Shown: positions 32,209 through 41,742 of the stretch, one piece after another | Position numbering within the stretch: the first letter of the stretch is position 1 | How the letters are laid out: every line of letters begins with the position of its first letter | NCBI RefSeq assembly: GCF_018866325.1 | Contig: NZ_CP076457.1 | Coordinates: 2,887,001 to 2,951,000, forward strand | Direction of reading: 5' to 3' | Length of the DNA: 64,000 nucleotides | Origin: Streptomyces sp. YPW6 | GTDB taxonomy: Bacteria; Actinomycetota; Actinomycetes; Streptomycetales; Streptomycetaceae | The notes under the pieces: model-generated | Databases searched by the model: none | What the model saw: the letters and a program-made list of their open reading frames with translations, nothing else | Told to the model about the DNA's origin: nothing | Position numbers and translations under genes: made by a program

Positions 32209-34205
32209 GACCCCGCGTTGACGTTGGCGAAGACGACGGCGGCGATCGCCAGGGCGAGGGACCCGGCGAGCAGGGCGCTGACGTAGGTCTGCACGTTGCC
32301 GGTCTGGGCCCGGCGGACGGCGGTGCCGAGGAGGCGGGTGACGGCGCCCGTCCCGTTGACGTAGGTGTCGACGACCTCGCGGTCCAGGAAGCGGACGAGG
32401 CGGGCTGCGGCCTGAACGGGCCGGACGAACAGCGCCGTGTACAGGGCGTCGAGGTGGAAGCCGGTGACCGCGTGGCGGTGCAGCGGGCCCAGGAGGAGCC
32501 TGCCGGGGTCGGCCGGGTCGGGGGCGTCCGCGATGGTGCCGTAGACGGCGGTGTGGGACGTCATGGCCTCGGCCTCGACGAGAGCGGGTTCGGCGCCCGG
32601 GTGGGCGGCCACGGCCCCGAGGGGGGTGCGGGCCGCGAGGGCGGTGGTGTGCCGCCAGGCGCCGTAGGTGACGAGGCCGCCGACGAGCGTGACGCCGGTG
32701 GAGAGGACGGCGGTGGTGAGGGACGGCGTGAGGGCGTGCCCGTCGAACCAGTCGCCGAGCAGCCCGGCGCTGAGGCCGAAGCCGATGGTCGGGACGGCCA
32801 GGAGCCACAGGACGGAGGTCATGGCGAGGGGCTGCTTGCCGTGGTCGGGGACCTCGGCCCCGCGGCCGCGGAAGGCGAGCAGCCAGAGGCGCACGGCGTA
32901 GGAGGCGGTCAGGACGGCGGCGAGGAGCCCGGCGACCAGGATCGTCCAGCCCGCGGCGGCCGGGGCGACGGTCCGGTCTCCCAGGGCGGTGTGCTCGGCG
33001 GCGACGAGGACGGCTTCCTTGGAGAAGAAGCCGGCGAACGGCGGGATGGCGGCCAGCGCGAGGAGCGCGACGGTCATCGTCCAGTAGGCGTCCGGGACAC
33101 GGCGGGCGAGGCCGCTCATCCGGGACATGGCGGCGAGGGAGTTGGTGCCCGCGGCGTGGATGACGACGCCCGCGGCAAGGAAGAGGACGGCTTTGAACGC
33201 ACCGTGCGAGATGAGGTGGAAGACGGCCGCGCCCCGGTCGCCGACGGCGAGGGCGCCCGACATGTAGCCGAGCTGACCGATCGTCGAGTAGGCGAGGACA
33301 CGTTTGATGTCGTCCTGGGCGAGGGCGGCGAGCCCCGACCCGATCACCGTGACGGCGGCCATCACGGCGAGGACCACGAGAGCCGCGCCGGAGGCCGCGA
33401 AGACGGGCAGCAGACGGGCCACGAAGTAGATGCCGGCGGCGACCATCGTCGCGGCGTGGATGAGCGCGGAGACGGGGGTGGGGCCGGCCATCGCGTCGGG
33501 CAGCCAGGTGTGCAGAGGGAACTGCGCCGACTTGCCCGCGACGCCTGCGAGGAGCAGCAGGGCGATGAGGGTGGGGTGATCCAGCCCGCCGTTGGCGACG
33601 GCGGCGAGGATCCTGGTGATCCGGAAGCTGCCGGTGTCGGCGGCGAGCGCGAAGAGGCCGATCAGGAAGGGGACATCGCCGAGCTTGGTGACCAGGAACG
33701 CCTTGAGGGAGGCGGCTCGGGCCTCGGGGGTCTCCCAGTAGTGGCCGACGAGGAAGTACGAGCAGATGCCCATGATCTCCCAGCCGACCAGCAGCACCAT
33801 CAGGTCACCGGAGTAGACGACCAGGAGCATCGCGGAGGTGAAGAGGGAGACGAGGGCGGCGTAGGAGGGGTAGCGGGCGTCGCCGCGGAGGTAGGCCGTG
33901 GAGTAGAGCTGGACGCACGTGGCGACGACCGTGACGAGGACGGCGACCAGCACGGCGAAGCCGTCCAGGTGCAGCGCCAGGTCGATCGGGACCGAGCCGG
34001 TGGGCGTCAGCTGGGTCGCGGCGTCGATGGCCCGGCCGCCGCCATGGCGGACGGCGACGAGCACGGCGAGGACGGCCGCGGTGAGGGTCGGCAGGATCGC
34101 CAGCGGGCGGACGAAGCCGGGGGTGGTGCGGCCGACGGCGAGCCCGGCGAGGGCGCCGAGGAACGGCAGGAGGGGGACGAGGGCGGCGAGGGTCGTGGTG
34201 GTCAC
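32205..34205 (-). CDS. nuoL: NADH-quinone oxidoreductase subunit L
   Basis: The largest antiporter-like subunit, 666 residues, with the long lateral helix expected at the C-terminal end. The start is GTG at 34203-34205, overlapping the nuoK stop. Signature segments are [17 protein letters not shown] (ion-pathway Glu), [24 protein letters not shown], and [15 protein letters not shown]. The C-terminal region ([14 protein letters not shown] onward) contains the amphipathic arm that ties L, M and N together. Confidence 0.95.
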   Translation of the reverse strand: MTTTTLAALVPLLPFLGALAGLAVGRTTPGFVRPLAILPTLTAAVLAVLVAVRHGGGRAIDAATQLTPTGSVPIDLALHLDGFAVLVAVLVTVVATCVQLYSTAYLRGDARYPSYAALVSLFTSAMLLVVYSGDLMVLLVGWEIMGICSYFLVGHYWETPEARAASLKAFLVTKLGDVPFLIGLFALAADTGSFRITRILAAVANGGLDHPTLIALLLLAGVAGKSAQFPLHTWLPDAMAGPTPVSALIHAATMVAAGIYFVARLLPVFAASGAALVVLAVMAAVTVIGSGLAALAQDDIKRVLAYSTIGQLGYMSGALAVGDRGAAVFHLISHGAFKAVLFLAAGVVIHAAGTNSLAAMSRMSGLARRVPDAYWTMTVALLALAAIPPFAGFFSKEAVLVAAEHTALGDRTVAPAAAGWTILVAGLLAAVLTASYAVRLWLLAFRGRGAEVPDHGKQPLAMTSVLWLLAVPTIGFGLSAGLLGDWFDGHALTPSLTTAVLSTGVTLVGGLVTYGAWRHTTALAARTPLGAVAAHPGAEPALVEAEAMTSHTAVYGTIADAPDPADPGRLLLGPLHRHAVTGFHLDALYTALFVRPVQAAARLVRFLDREVVDTYVNGTGAVTRLLGTAVRRAQTGNVQTYVSALLAGSLALAIAAVVFANVNAGS

Positions 34206-34633
34206 GTGGTGGCCTCTGCCTTCTTCGTCGTCCGTGGGGCCCCGCCCACGCCGCCGGCGGTCGTCCCTGCGGCGTGGGTCTGCGCGGTGCCGGCCTCTGC
34301 GGTGTCGGGGAGCGACGCGGCGTCGTCGGTCTCGGCGGTGTCGCGGAGCCGGTCGATGTCGGAGGTGCCCCGATTGCGGTGGACGGCCAGGACGATCGCG
34401 AGACCGATGCCGATCTCGGCGGCGGCGATGGCGATGGTGAAGAGCGTGAGGGCCTGGCCGGAGTGGAGGGTGTCGCGGAGCCAGACGTCGAAGGCGACGA
34501 GGTTGAGGTTGACGGCGTTGAGCATCAGCTCCACGGACATCAGGACGAGGATCGCGTTACGGCGGGCGAGGACGCCGTAGAGGCCGACGCAGAAGAGGAG
34601 GGCGGCGAGGACGGCGGGATAGGCGAGGTGCAT
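34202..34633 (-). CDS. nuoK: NADH-quinone oxidoreductase subunit K
   Basis: Small membrane subunit K, 143 residues. The start is ATG at 34631-34633, with GGAGGAG upstream and a one-base overlap with the nuoJ stop. The first 100 residues are the standard three-helix NuoK with the channel glutamates in [16 protein letters not shown] and [13 protein letters not shown] polar tail of about 43 residues ([15 protein letters not shown]...) is additional to typical 100-residue NuoK and is probably disordered. Confidence 0.94.
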   Translation of the reverse strand: MHLAYPAVLAALLFCVGLYGVLARRNAILVLMSVELMLNAVNLNLVAFDVWLRDTLHSGQALTLFTIAIAAAEIGIGLAIVLAVHRNRGTSDIDRLRDTAETDDAASLPDTAEAGTAQTHAAGTTAGGVGGAPRTTKKAEATT

Positions 34634-35397
34634 CAGCGCTGCTCCTCCTTGCCGGAATTTCCGGGATGGCCGGGTGTGCCGGGGCGGCCCGTTGTGCTCG
34701 TGCCCGTAGTCGCTGTCGTGCCCGTGCCCGTGCCCGTAGTCGTCTTCGAAGTCGTGCCCGAGTCCGTGGCCGTGCTCTTCTCTGTGTCCGTGCTCGTGTC
34801 CGTGTCCGTACTCGTGTCCGCACTCGTGTCCGTGTCGCGTTTGCGGGACAGGACGATCGCGCCGACGAGGGCCGCGAGGAGAAGGACGGAGAGCGCCTCG
34901 AAGGGCAGGACCCAGTTCCGGAAGAGGAAGGCTCCGGTGACGTCGGTCGAGCCCTGGGCCGGCCCGTCGAGGTCGATCCAGGTGGTTCGGAAGGCGTCCA
35001 CGACGACCCAGACGAGGGCGGCGGCGGAGGCGAGTGCCACCCCGAGGGCCGCCCACCGGTTGCCCGAGTCGGCGTCCGGGGAGCGGCCGATGGGGGCCCG
35101 GGTGAGCATCAGGCCGAAGAGGAGGAGGACGACGATGGAACCGACGTAGATCAGTACCTGGACCCAGGCGATGAACTCGGCGGTGAGCAGGAGGTACTCG
35201 ACGGCCAGGCCGCCGAGCGCGACGACGAGCCAGAGCGCGGCGTGCACCAGTTGCCTCGTCGTCACGGTGATGACGGCGGCGCCGAGGGTGACGAGGCCCA
35301 CGAGGAGGAACGCGATCTCGACGCCGGACGGGGAGAGGAAGCCGGGGTGGTCGCCCGCGGCGGCAGCGATCAGTGGCGGCGGGGCGGTGTGCACCAT
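34633..35397 (-). CDS. nuoJ: NADH-quinone oxidoreductase subunit J
   Basis: Membrane subunit J, 254 residues. The start is ATG at 35395-35397, overlapping the nuoI stop by one base. Five hydrophobic helices lie within the first ~185 residues, with the family motif [15 protein letters not shown]. After SRKRDTDT the last ~70 residues are an extreme Thr/Asp/Ser, then Thr/Gly repeat tail encoded by short tandem DNA repeats. NuoJ from other bacteria lacks such a tail. It is probably a slippage-prone, disordered extension. Confidence 0.93.
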   Translation of the reverse strand: MVHTAPPPLIAAAAGDHPGFLSPSGVEIAFLLVGLVTLGAAVITVTTRQLVHAALWLVVALGGLAVEYLLLTAEFIAWVQVLIYVGSIVVLLLFGLMLTRAPIGRSPDADSGNRWAALGVALASAAALVWVVVDAFRTTWIDLDGPAQGSTDVTGAFLFRNWVLPFEALSVLLLAALVGAIVLSRKRDTDTSADTSTDTDTSTDTEKSTATDSGTTSKTTTGTGTGTTATTGTSTTGRPGTPGHPGNSGKEEQR

Positions 35398-35978
35398 CAC
35401 GGGGTTCCGCCCTCCTCGCCCTGCTGTTGCCGGTGTTCCTGCTGCTCCTGTGCGCGTTGGGCCGCGAGCTTGTCCGCGGCCTTGCGGGCGGCGGCGACCT
35501 CCTTCGGCTCCTCGGCTCCGGCATCGAGGGCGGGCGGCTCCGGCACGGTCCACATCCACGCGCGGAGCTTGTCGCGCTCGTGGGTGAGTTCGTGGATGTC
35601 CGTCTCCGCGTACTCGAACTCGGGTGACCAGAACAGTGCGTCGAAGGGGCACACCTCGATGCAGATACCGCAGTACATGCAGAGGGAGAAGTCGATGGCG
35701 AAACGGTCGAGGACGTTCCGGCTGCGCTCCCGGCCGCCTGGGGCGGCCGGCGGGGACGTCTCCTTGTGGGAGTCGATGTAGATGCACCAGTCGGGGCACT
35801 CACGGGCGCAGAGCATGCAGACCGTGCAGTTCTCCTCGAACAGCCCGATGACGCCCCGGGAGCGGGGCGGGAGTTCGGGCTGGGTGTCCGGGTACTGCGC
35901 GGTGACGGTCTTCCTGGTCATCGTGCGCAGGGTCACGGCGAGACCTTTGGCCAGGCCGGATCCGGGGATCGGGGACAT
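35397..35978 (-). CDS. nuoI: NADH-quinone oxidoreductase subunit I (two 4Fe-4S clusters)
   Basis: Ferredoxin-like subunit I, 193 residues. The start is ATG at 35976-35978, overlapping the nuoH stop by one base. Two complete 4Fe-4S motifs are present: C51, C54, C57, C61 and C100, C103, C106, C110 (the second in [12 protein letters not shown]). These are clusters N6a/N6b, which pass electrons to NuoB. The C-terminal 40 residues are Gln/Glu/Ala-rich. In complexes lacking NuoEFG this subunit is a candidate entry point for ferredoxin electrons. Confidence 0.95.
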   Translation of the reverse strand: MSPIPGSGLAKGLAVTLRTMTRKTVTAQYPDTQPELPPRSRGVIGLFEENCTVCMLCARECPDWCIYIDSHKETSPPAAPGGRERSRNVLDRFAIDFSLCMYCGICIEVCPFDALFWSPEFEYAETDIHELTHERDKLRAWMWTVPEPPALDAGAEEPKEVAAARKAADKLAAQRAQEQQEHRQQQGEEGGTP

Positions 35979-36946
35979 CAGTTGATCGCCACCTTCACGA
36001 TGCCGGTGAGCGCGATCTGCGCCAGGGCGAGCGGGACGAGGGTGGTCCAGGCGAGCTTCTGCAACTGGTCCTCCCGCAGCCGCGGGTAGCTCACGCGCAG
36101 CCAGATGACGACGAACGCGAGGAGGGCGGTCTTGAGGAGGGTCCAGAGCCAGCCGAGGCCGTCGGCGCCGAACGGGCCGTGCCAGCCGCCGAGGAAGAGG
36201 ACGGTGGTCAGGGCGCACAGGATGACGATGCCCGCGTACTCGGCGAGGAGGAACAGGGCGAAGCGCAGGCCGGTGTACTCGGTGTACGCGCCGAAGATGA
36301 TCTCGGAGTCGGCCACCGGCATGTCGAACGGGGGTCGCTGGAGTTCGGCGAGACCGGCCACGAAGAAGACCAGGGCGCCGACGATCTGCCAGGGCAGCCA
36401 CCACCACGCGAAGGCGTCGAGGATGCCGGTGAGCGAGACCGTACCGGCCGCCATGGCCACGGAGGCGGCGGCCAGGAGCATCGGCAGCTCGTAGGAGAGG
36501 AGTTGCGCGGCGGTACGGAGACCGCCGAGCAGGGAGAACTTGTTGGCGGACGCCCAGCCGGCCATGAGTGAGCCGAGGACGCCGATGCCCATGACGGCGA
36601 GCACGAAGAAGATCCCCGCGTCGACGACCTGGCCGACCGCGCCGTCGCCGGGGCCGACGGGGATGACGGCGAGGACGAGGAGGTACGGGAGGAGGGCGAC
36701 GGCGGGGGCGAGCTGGAAGACGCGGCGGTCGGCGGCGGCCGGGACCACGTCCTCCTTCTGCGCGAACTTCACGCCGTCCGCGACGAGCTGGGCCCAGCCG
36801 TGGAAGCCGCCTGCGTACATGGGACCCAGGCGGCCCTGCATATGGGCCATGACCTTGTGTTCCGTCTGGCCCACGAGGAGGGGGGCGACCAGGAACGCGA
36901 CGAAGACGACGGCCAGACGGAGGGCGACGTCGGACACGTCGTTCAC
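35978..36946 (-). CDS. nuoH: NADH-quinone oxidoreductase subunit H
   Basis: Membrane subunit H (ND1), 322 residues, about eight helices, forming the quinone chamber and E-channel with NuoB and NuoD. The start is GTG at 36944-36946, overlapping the stop of the repetitive ORF by four bases. Family motifs: [38 protein letters not shown], and [16 protein letters not shown]. All key charged residues appear intact, so the subunit looks functional despite the missing nuoD upstream. Confidence 0.95.
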   Translation of the reverse strand: MNDVSDVALRLAVVFVAFLVAPLLVGQTEHKVMAHMQGRLGPMYAGGFHGWAQLVADGVKFAQKEDVVPAAADRRVFQLAPAVALLPYLLVLAVIPVGPGDGAVGQVVDAGIFFVLAVMGIGVLGSLMAGWASANKFSLLGGLRTAAQLLSYELPMLLAAASVAMAAGTVSLTGILDAFAWWWLPWQIVGALVFFVAGLAELQRPPFDMPVADSEIIFGAYTEYTGLRFALFLLAEYAGIVILCALTTVLFLGGWHGPFGADGLGWLWTLLKTALLAFVVIWLRVSYPRLREDQLQKLAWTTLVPLALAQIALTGIVKVAIN

Positions 36947-38004
36947 TCGGGATCGCCTCCGGCGGGGTGGTCTGGAGCAGGGCTGTCAGGGGCGGAGCTG
37001 TCTGGGGCTGGGCTGTCTGGGGCGGGAGGGTGCTTGTCGGGGGTGGGCTTGTCGTTGGGGTCCGGGGTGTCGCCGGGATCCGCGGTGTTGCCTGGGCTCG
37101 GGGCGTCGCCGGGGTCCTGGGTGTCGCTGGGATCTGGGGCGTCGCTGGGATCCGGGGTACCGCCGAGACCCGGGGTGTCGTCAGGGTCCAGGGTGCCGCC
37201 GGGGCCCGGGGCGCCACTGGGACCCTGGGTGTCGCTGGGATCTGGGGCGTCGCCGGGGTCCGGGGTGTTGCCGGGGTCCGGGGCGCCACTGGGACCCTGG
37301 GTGCCGCTGGAGTCCGGAGTGCCGCCGGGACCCGGGGTGTCGCCAAGGTCCGGGGCGCCGCCAGGGCCCGGGGCGCCGCTGGAATCCGCGGTGCCGCCGG
37401 GTGTGGGGCCGCTGCGGGGGGCTTCTCCCCTGCCCGTCCCGTCCCGTCCCGGGGGCTCTTCCCCCGCGCCCCCGCTCCTCGATCGCCGGAGGGGCTGGGA
37501 AGGCGCGTCCGGAGCACCGGCTTCCGGGCCCTCGGGTTCGTCGAAAGCCGGCTGCGCGTCGTGCCAAGGGGCATCCGTACTACGCACCCGGGGCGGACGC
37601 GACGGCGGGCCCTCGGGCGCGTCCGACGCTGAGCGCTGGCCGGCCGAGCCGTCCGAGGCGGAGCGGGAACGGCGCGGGCCGGCCGTCGACGGCGCGGGCG
37701 GCTCGCCCTGTCCGGGACGCCGGCCGTCCGAGCCGTCCGAGGCCGAGCGGGAACGACGAGCGGGCCGGGCAGGGGTGGTCCCCGGCCCGTCCGGCTCCGG
37801 GCGCTGACCGGCCGACCCCTCCGACGCCGAGCGGGAACGACGAGCCGTCGCGGGCGGGGTCGTGGCAGGGCCGTCGGCGGGCGGCTGCTGGCTCGCCGAA
37901 CCTTGCGACGCCGACCGGGAACGGCGCGGGCGGGCCGCCGCCCGAGTCGTCGACGCACCGGGGGCCGCTGGTGGCTCCGGCGTCCCGGGGGCCTCAGGCG
38001 ACAC
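36943..38004 (-). CDS. Repetitive, probably disordered protein in place of nuoD-G
   Basis: A 353-residue ORF with no recognised domain. It starts GTG at 38002-38004 with GGAAGG upstream and overlaps the nuoC end by 11 bases. It ends overlapping nuoH by four bases, so it is translationally coupled on both sides. The N-terminal half is basic and holds four near-identical blocks, RRSRSASxGS, plus a weaker fifth (RRSRSGG). The C-terminal half is acidic and consists of 18-bp DNA repeats encoding DPGDTP/GPSGAP-like hexapeptides. Between them lies a copy of a Streptomyces dispersed repeat (37417-37503). No metal or catalytic motif is seen. It may be a linker protein, an extension derived from repeats, or a decayed gene. 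Confidence 0.65.
   Translation of the reverse strand: MSPEAPGTPEPPAAPGASTTRAAARPRRSRSASQGSASQQPPADGPATTPPATARRSRSASEGSAGQRPEPDGPGTTPARPARRSRSASDGSDGRRPGQGEPPAPSTAGPRRSRSASDGSAGQRSASDAPEGPPSRPPRVRSTDAPWHDAQPAFDEPEGPEAGAPDAPSQPLRRSRSGGAGEEPPGRDGTGRGEAPRSGPTPGGTADSSGAPGPGGAPDLGDTPGPGGTPDSSGTQGPSGAPDPGNTPDPGDAPDPSDTQGPSGAPGPGGTLDPDDTPGLGGTPDPSDAPDPSDTQDPGDAPSPGNTADPGDTPDPNDKPTPDKHPPAPDSPAPDSSAPDSPAPDHPAGGDPE
37417..37503. repeat. Streptomyces dispersed intergenic-type repeat inside an ORF
   Basis: The segment reads, in parts, CCCGTCCCGGGGGCTC, then CCCGCTCCTCGATCGCC, then GGAGGGGCTG. This is the characteristic core of a short repeat that I recognise from many Streptomyces intergenic regions. Here it lies within the repetitive ORF between nuoC and nuoH, in frame with no stop codon. 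Recognition is from memory and needs a genome-wide comparison. Confidence 0.55.
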
Positions 38005-38869
38005 GGACCCTTCCGGCGTCGCGGGGGCGTCCGAAGTCGGGGGGGCGGGTGCCAGCGCGCTCGGGGGCGCAGGCGTCTCCGGGCCGGTCCCCGGGGGAGC
38101 CTGCGGGCCGGTCGGTGCCGGGGTGCCGCGTCGGGGCCGGGAGTCGTGGCGCGTTGGGCCGCCGAGCCCTCGCCCGCCGTGCGGGTGCGGCGGGCGGACG
38201 GTCGGCCGCGGGGCGGGCGGCCCGGGCCGGACGCGCGGCGGCCGGGGGGAGCTGGCCCTTCAGGGGGCCCCACTCGTTCGGGTCGGGGACCCCGGGCGGG
38301 AGCATCGCGCGTCGCTTGGGACCGTTGTGGCCCTCCGCCGGCTCCCCCGGCTCCTTGGCCCCGGGCCAGGCCTTCGCGACGCGCGCGGCCAGGACGAAGT
38401 CCTTGCGCAGCGGATGGCCTTCGAAGCCTTCCGGCAGGAGGAGCGGTACGAGATGGGGGTGGCCGTCGAAGGCGACGCCGAACATCTCGTGCGTCTCACG
38501 CTCGTGCCATGCCGCGCCCGCGTACACGTCGACGGCGCTGGGCAGCACCGCCGCGTCGTGCGGCACGGTCGTACGGACCATCAACCGCCGTACCGTGCCC
38601 GTACCCAGAGCCGCGACGTGGGCACAGACGCGGAAGCCGACGCCCGGTTCGTCCACGGCGCTGAGCCAGTCGAAGTAGGTGCACCCGAGTTCGTCGCGTG
38701 CGGTCCGCAGCGCGCTCAGCCAGTCGGCGGCGGGGACGTCGACGGTCAGCAGGTCGTACGCCGACTCCGCCGTGGCCTCGTCACCGAACACGTCGGCGAC
38801 CGCGTCCGGCAGCCGGTCAAAGGCCCCGGCAGCGGCAGCGGACTCCACGTGATGGTCGCGATCGCTCAT
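37994..38869 (-). CDS. nuoC: NADH-quinone oxidoreductase subunit C
   Basis: Peripheral-arm subunit C, 291 residues. The start is ATG at 38867-38869, overlapping the nuoB stop (ATGA). The family core occupies roughly residues 40-185: [14 protein letters not shown], then [14 protein letters not shown], the signature [17 protein letters not shown], and [12 protein letters not shown]. The last ~90 residues are a Pro/Ala/Arg-rich low-complexity extension not present in ordinary NuoC. It is separate from NuoD, and no NuoD domain is fused to it. Confidence 0.92.
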   Translation of the reverse strand: MSDRDHHVESAAAAGAFDRLPDAVADVFGDEATAESAYDLLTVDVPAADWLSALRTARDELGCTYFDWLSAVDEPGVGFRVCAHVAALGTGTVRRLMVRTTVPHDAAVLPSAVDVYAGAAWHERETHEMFGVAFDGHPHLVPLLLPEGFEGHPLRKDFVLAARVAKAWPGAKEPGEPAEGHNGPKRRAMLPPGVPDPNEWGPLKGQLPPAAARPARAARPAADRPPAAPARRARARRPNAPRLPAPTRHPGTDRPAGSPGDRPGDACAPERAGTRPPDFGRPRDAGRVRVA

Positions 38870-39528
38870 CGGCGCCCCTCCTCGTCGGGTCGGGAAGCCG
38901 CTGCCGGCGGGGAAACCAGGCCGCTGCGCAGAGCCTCGGTGGACGGGCCGCCGCCCGTGCCCGCGGAGGCGTACCGCTCGGCGAGGGATTCGCGCGCGAT
39001 CTTCTCCTGGAGCTTGAGGATGCCCTGGAGCAACGCCTCGGGCCTGGGCGGGCAGCCGGGTACGTACACGTCGACGGGGATGATCTGGTCGACGCCCTTG
39101 GTCACGGAGTACGAGTCCCAGTAGGGGCCGCCGCAGTTGGAGCAGGCGCCGAAGGAGATGACGTACTTCGGTTCGGGCATCTGCTCGTACAGCCGCTTCA
39201 CGGCCGGGGCCATCTTGTCCGTGACCGTGCCGGACACGATCATGAGGTCGGCCTGGCGGGGTCCGGGGGCGAAGGGGATCACACCGAGCCGGATGAAGTC
39301 GTGGCGTGCCATCGACGCGGCGATGAACTCGATCGCGCAGCAGGCGAGTCCGAAGTTGAAGACCCAGAGGCTGTAGCGGCGGCCCCAGTTGAGGACGACC
39401 TTCATCGGCTCCGGTGCGAGCCGCGAGAGCACGCCGAGGCGCTTGGGCTCGGGAAGGAGAACCGGGTCGGCGGGGGGCGGGGACGCGGGCTGCTGCGACG
39501 CGGGGTTCGGCCGGCTCGTCAGGCCCAT
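38866..39528 (-). CDS. nuoB: NADH-quinone oxidoreductase subunit B (cluster N2)
   Basis: Subunit B, 220 residues, carrying the terminal 4Fe-4S cluster N2 next to quinone. The four ligands are present: the adjacent C63-C64 pair, C129 and C159 ([25 protein letters not shown]). The start is ATG at 39526-39528, overlapping nuoA by ten bases. The N-terminus (40 residues) and the C-terminus after about residue 185 are Pro/Ser/Ala-rich extensions. Function normally needs NuoD, which is absent from this operon. Confidence 0.95.
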   Translation of the reverse strand: MGLTSRPNPASQQPASPPPADPVLLPEPKRLGVLSRLAPEPMKVVLNWGRRYSLWVFNFGLACCAIEFIAASMARHDFIRLGVIPFAPGPRQADLMIVSGTVTDKMAPAVKRLYEQMPEPKYVISFGACSNCGGPYWDSYSVTKGVDQIIPVDVYVPGCPPRPEALLQGILKLQEKIARESLAERYASAGTGGGPSTEALRSGLVSPPAAASRPDEEGRR

Positions 39529-40007
39529 GCGAGGACGCCCTTCTTCCATGCGTAGAGCAGTCCCACGGCCAGGAAGCCGAGGAAGATGAACATTTCGACG
39601 AGGGTCGTCGCACCGTAACCGGGCGCCGCGAACACCGTGGCCCACGGGAACAGGAAGATGGAGTCGACCGCGAAGATCACGTACAGGAACGCGTAGACGT
39701 AGTAGCGCACCTGGGTGTGCGCCCAGCCCTCGCCGACCGGGTCGACGCCGCATTCGTAGGTGAGCAGCTTCTCCGGGGTCGGCACGATGGGGCGCAGCAG
39801 CCGCCCGGCCCCGAAGGCCACGGCGACGAACAGGACGCCGACCAGGGCGAGCAGACCGATGACCGAATAGCTCTGGAAGTACTCGGAGGCGAGAGAGGTG
39901 GCTCCGTCCGCCGGAACGCCGGACACCCCGGTCACGCCCGCCGCGTCCGGCACGCCGGTCATGCCCGCCGTGTCTGCCACGCCGGTCACTTCCGTAACGT
40001 CGGCCAC
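39519..40007 (-). CDS. nuoA: NADH-quinone oxidoreductase subunit A
   Basis: Small membrane subunit A, 162 residues, three helices. The start is GTG at 40005-40007 with GAGGGG nearby. The family motifs [12 protein letters not shown] and [22 protein letters not shown] are intact. About 35 N-terminal residues form a Val/Thr/Gly/Ala repeat ([18 protein letters not shown]...) that precedes the conserved part; the true start could be further inside. It is the first gene of the operon, with an 18-bp palindrome 43 bases upstream. Confidence 0.92.
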   Translation of the reverse strand: MADVTEVTGVADTAGMTGVPDAAGVTGVSGVPADGATSLASEYFQSYSVIGLLALVGVLFVAVAFGAGRLLRPIVPTPEKLLTYECGVDPVGEGWAHTQVRYYVYAFLYVIFAVDSIFLFPWATVFAAPGYGATTLVEMFIFLGFLAVGLLYAWKKGVLAWA

Positions 40008-40049
40008 GTCCGCCCCTCGATCCCTCGTCGTCCGCGTCTGTCACGCGTG

Positions 40050-40067
40050 CCCGTGTGTACACACGGG
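40050..40067. promoter_or_regulatory. 18-bp perfect palindrome upstream of nuoA
   Basis: CCCGTGTGTACACACGGG is fully symmetrical and sits 43 bases upstream of the nuoA start, in the divergent region shared with the sensor kinase gene. It does not match the Rex operator (TTGTGAA-N4-TTCACAA). It is a candidate operator for an unknown regulator, possibly the neighbouring response regulator. Confidence 0.5.
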
Positions 40068-40204
40068 TTCCGTACGCACGGGAGTCTAGGGCCTGCTAAA
40101 CGGAGCGTAAGCAGCCGCGTCGGACATCAGGTGGGGTTATCCCTACTTCACCCCCACCCACGAGCCCCATGGTGTGCGTGGGTGGGGCCCGGCAGGCTGG
40201 GGGT

Positions 40205-41386
40205 ATGACCATGAGCCCCTCCCTGCCGGACCTCGACCGGCTGCCGCCCGCCCGTTTCGCCCTCGACCGGTGGACCTGGCGGGAGGTCGCGTATCTGCTC
40301 GCCAACCTGCCGTTGGCGGTCGTCGGGTTCGTCTACACGGTTGTGGTGATCGGTGTGGGCGCGGGACTGTCCGTCACGGTGATCGGTCTGCCCCTGCTGG
40401 TCGCCGGGCTCCAGGGTGCTCGGCTGCTGGGCGGGCTGGAGCGGCGGCGGGCGCGGCGGATGCTGGGCGTGCGGGTGGAGGAGCCGAGTCCGCTGGGGCG
40501 TGGCCACCGGGACCAGGGCTTCTTCGTCCGGCTGTGGGCGGGGCTGAAGGACCCGGTGGGCTGGCGGGCGTTGTTGTACGGATTCATACGGCTGCCCTGG
40601 GGTGTGCTGACCTTCGCGGTGACGCTGGTGAGCCTGTTCGTGCTGTGGCCGGTGCTGCCGTTCATCGCGCGGGGGCTGACGACGGTGGACCGGGTGATGG
40701 TGCGCGGGCTGCTGTCTCCGTCGGACGAGTTGGAGCGGCGTATCGCCGAGCTGGAGTCGGACCGGGGCGTGGTCGTCGACACCGCCGCCGCCGACCTGCG
40801 CCGCATCGAACGCGACCTCCACGACGGCGCCCAGGCCCGCCTCGTCGCCCTCGCCATGGGGCTCGGCCTGGCGAAGGAGAAGCTCACCGACGACCCCGAG
40901 GCCGCAGCCCGCATGGTCGACGAAGCACACGGCGAGATCAAGGTGGCCCTTCAGGAGCTGCGCGACCTGGCCCGCGGCATCCACCCCGCCGTCCTCACCG
41001 ACCGAGGCCTGGACGCCGCGCTCTCCGCCATCGCCTCGCGCTGCACGGTCCCGGTCAAGGTGTCGGTGGGGCTGCGGGGTCGTCCGGCCGAGGCCATCGA
41101 GGGGATCGCGTATTTCACCGTCTCGGAGCTGCTCCAGAACATCAGCAAGCACAGCGGTGCGCGGGCGGCCTCGGTCGACGTGTGGCGCTCGGGGGACCGG
41201 CTGCTGCTCCAGGTCACGGACGACGGCGGCGGCGGAGCCCGGTTGGACGGCGGCTCGGGGCTGGCGGGGCTCGCCGAGCGGCTCGACGCCGTCGACGGGG
41301 TGTTCGTCGTGGACTCGCCGGAGGGCGGGCCGACGACCGTCACCGCCGAGCTGCCCTGGCGCGACCGGACCACTACGGCCGCGTGA
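40205..41386 (+). CDS. DesK-type sensor histidine kinase 1
   Basis: A 393-residue membrane sensor kinase. The chosen start is ATG at 40205; CAGGCT ends 6 bases upstream, so it may be leaderless. A four-helix Sensor-type input domain spans about residues 35-170 (two helix pairs). The HisKA_3 phosphoacceptor His206 is in ERDLHDGAQ, and the ATPase N-box ELLQNISKH and DDGGGG G-box follow. It is a paralogue of the next gene, and the kinase cores are nearly identical at DNA level. A single response regulator downstream is the likely partner. Confidence 0.9.
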   Translation: MTMSPSLPDLDRLPPARFALDRWTWREVAYLLANLPLAVVGFVYTVVVIGVGAGLSVTVIGLPLLVAGLQGARLLGGLERRRARRMLGVRVEEPSPLGRGHRDQGFFVRLWAGLKDPVGWRALLYGFIRLPWGVLTFAVTLVSLFVLWPVLPFIARGLTTVDRVMVRGLLSPSDELERRIAELESDRGVVVDTAAADLRRIERDLHDGAQARLVALAMGLGLAKEKLTDDPEAAARMVDEAHGEIKVALQELRDLARGIHPAVLTDRGLDAALSAIASRCTVPVKVSVGLRGRPAEAIEGIAYFTVSELLQNISKHSGARAASVDVWRSGDRLLLQVTDDGGGGARLDGGSGLAGLAERLDAVDGVFVVDSPEGGPTTVTAELPWRDRTTTAA

Positions 41387-41742
41387 CCGGCACGGCAACC
41401 GGACCGGCACGGCCGCACGACCGCACGACCGCACGACCGCACAAGCACGCCACCGCACCACCGCACCACCGGTTCGGCCTCCCGGACGACAGGGGGGGCG
41501 ATCGGCCACCCGAACAGCCACACCCATGGACCGATCGCCCGCCGAACGGCCGGAGGTAGGGAAAACCCCCGGCCGGATACGGAGAGGAGCCTCATGGTGC
41601 GGCAGTCCTCCGGCCAGCACCCTGGAGGAGAACGGAAAGAGGGCGGCCCGCGGTGACAGCGCCGCCTCCCGCGCCACGGCGGCGCGCATCCCACGTACAG
41701 CCCACTGAGAGACTGAGAACAGAGACGGAACGGACGGGACTC
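41387..41742. other. Spacer between the two sensor kinases
   Basis: This 356-base spacer holds an 8-bp tandem repeat (CCGCACGA, four copies, 41413-41444) and a related CCGCACCA run. It also holds a 10-bp inverted repeat (41496-41505 with 41531-41540) that may terminate the first kinase transcript. I see no gene; an upstream in-frame extension of the second kinase lacks a ribosome-binding site. Confidence 0.5.

Noticed and set aside
37994..38004. NuoD fused to NuoC or hidden in another frame
   Set aside because: No NuoD-like motifs appear in any frame between 36943 and 38869. The NuoC tail is low-complexity Pro/Ala/Arg.
28787..38678. Long plus-strand frames across the nuo operon
   Set aside because: Glu/Gly/Asp- or Arg/Gly-rich shadows of the strongly conserved minus-strand nuo genes.
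40050..40067. Rex-binding site at the nuoA promoter
   Set aside because: CCCGTGTGTACACACGGG does not fit TTGTGAA-N4-TTCACAA; only symmetry is shared.
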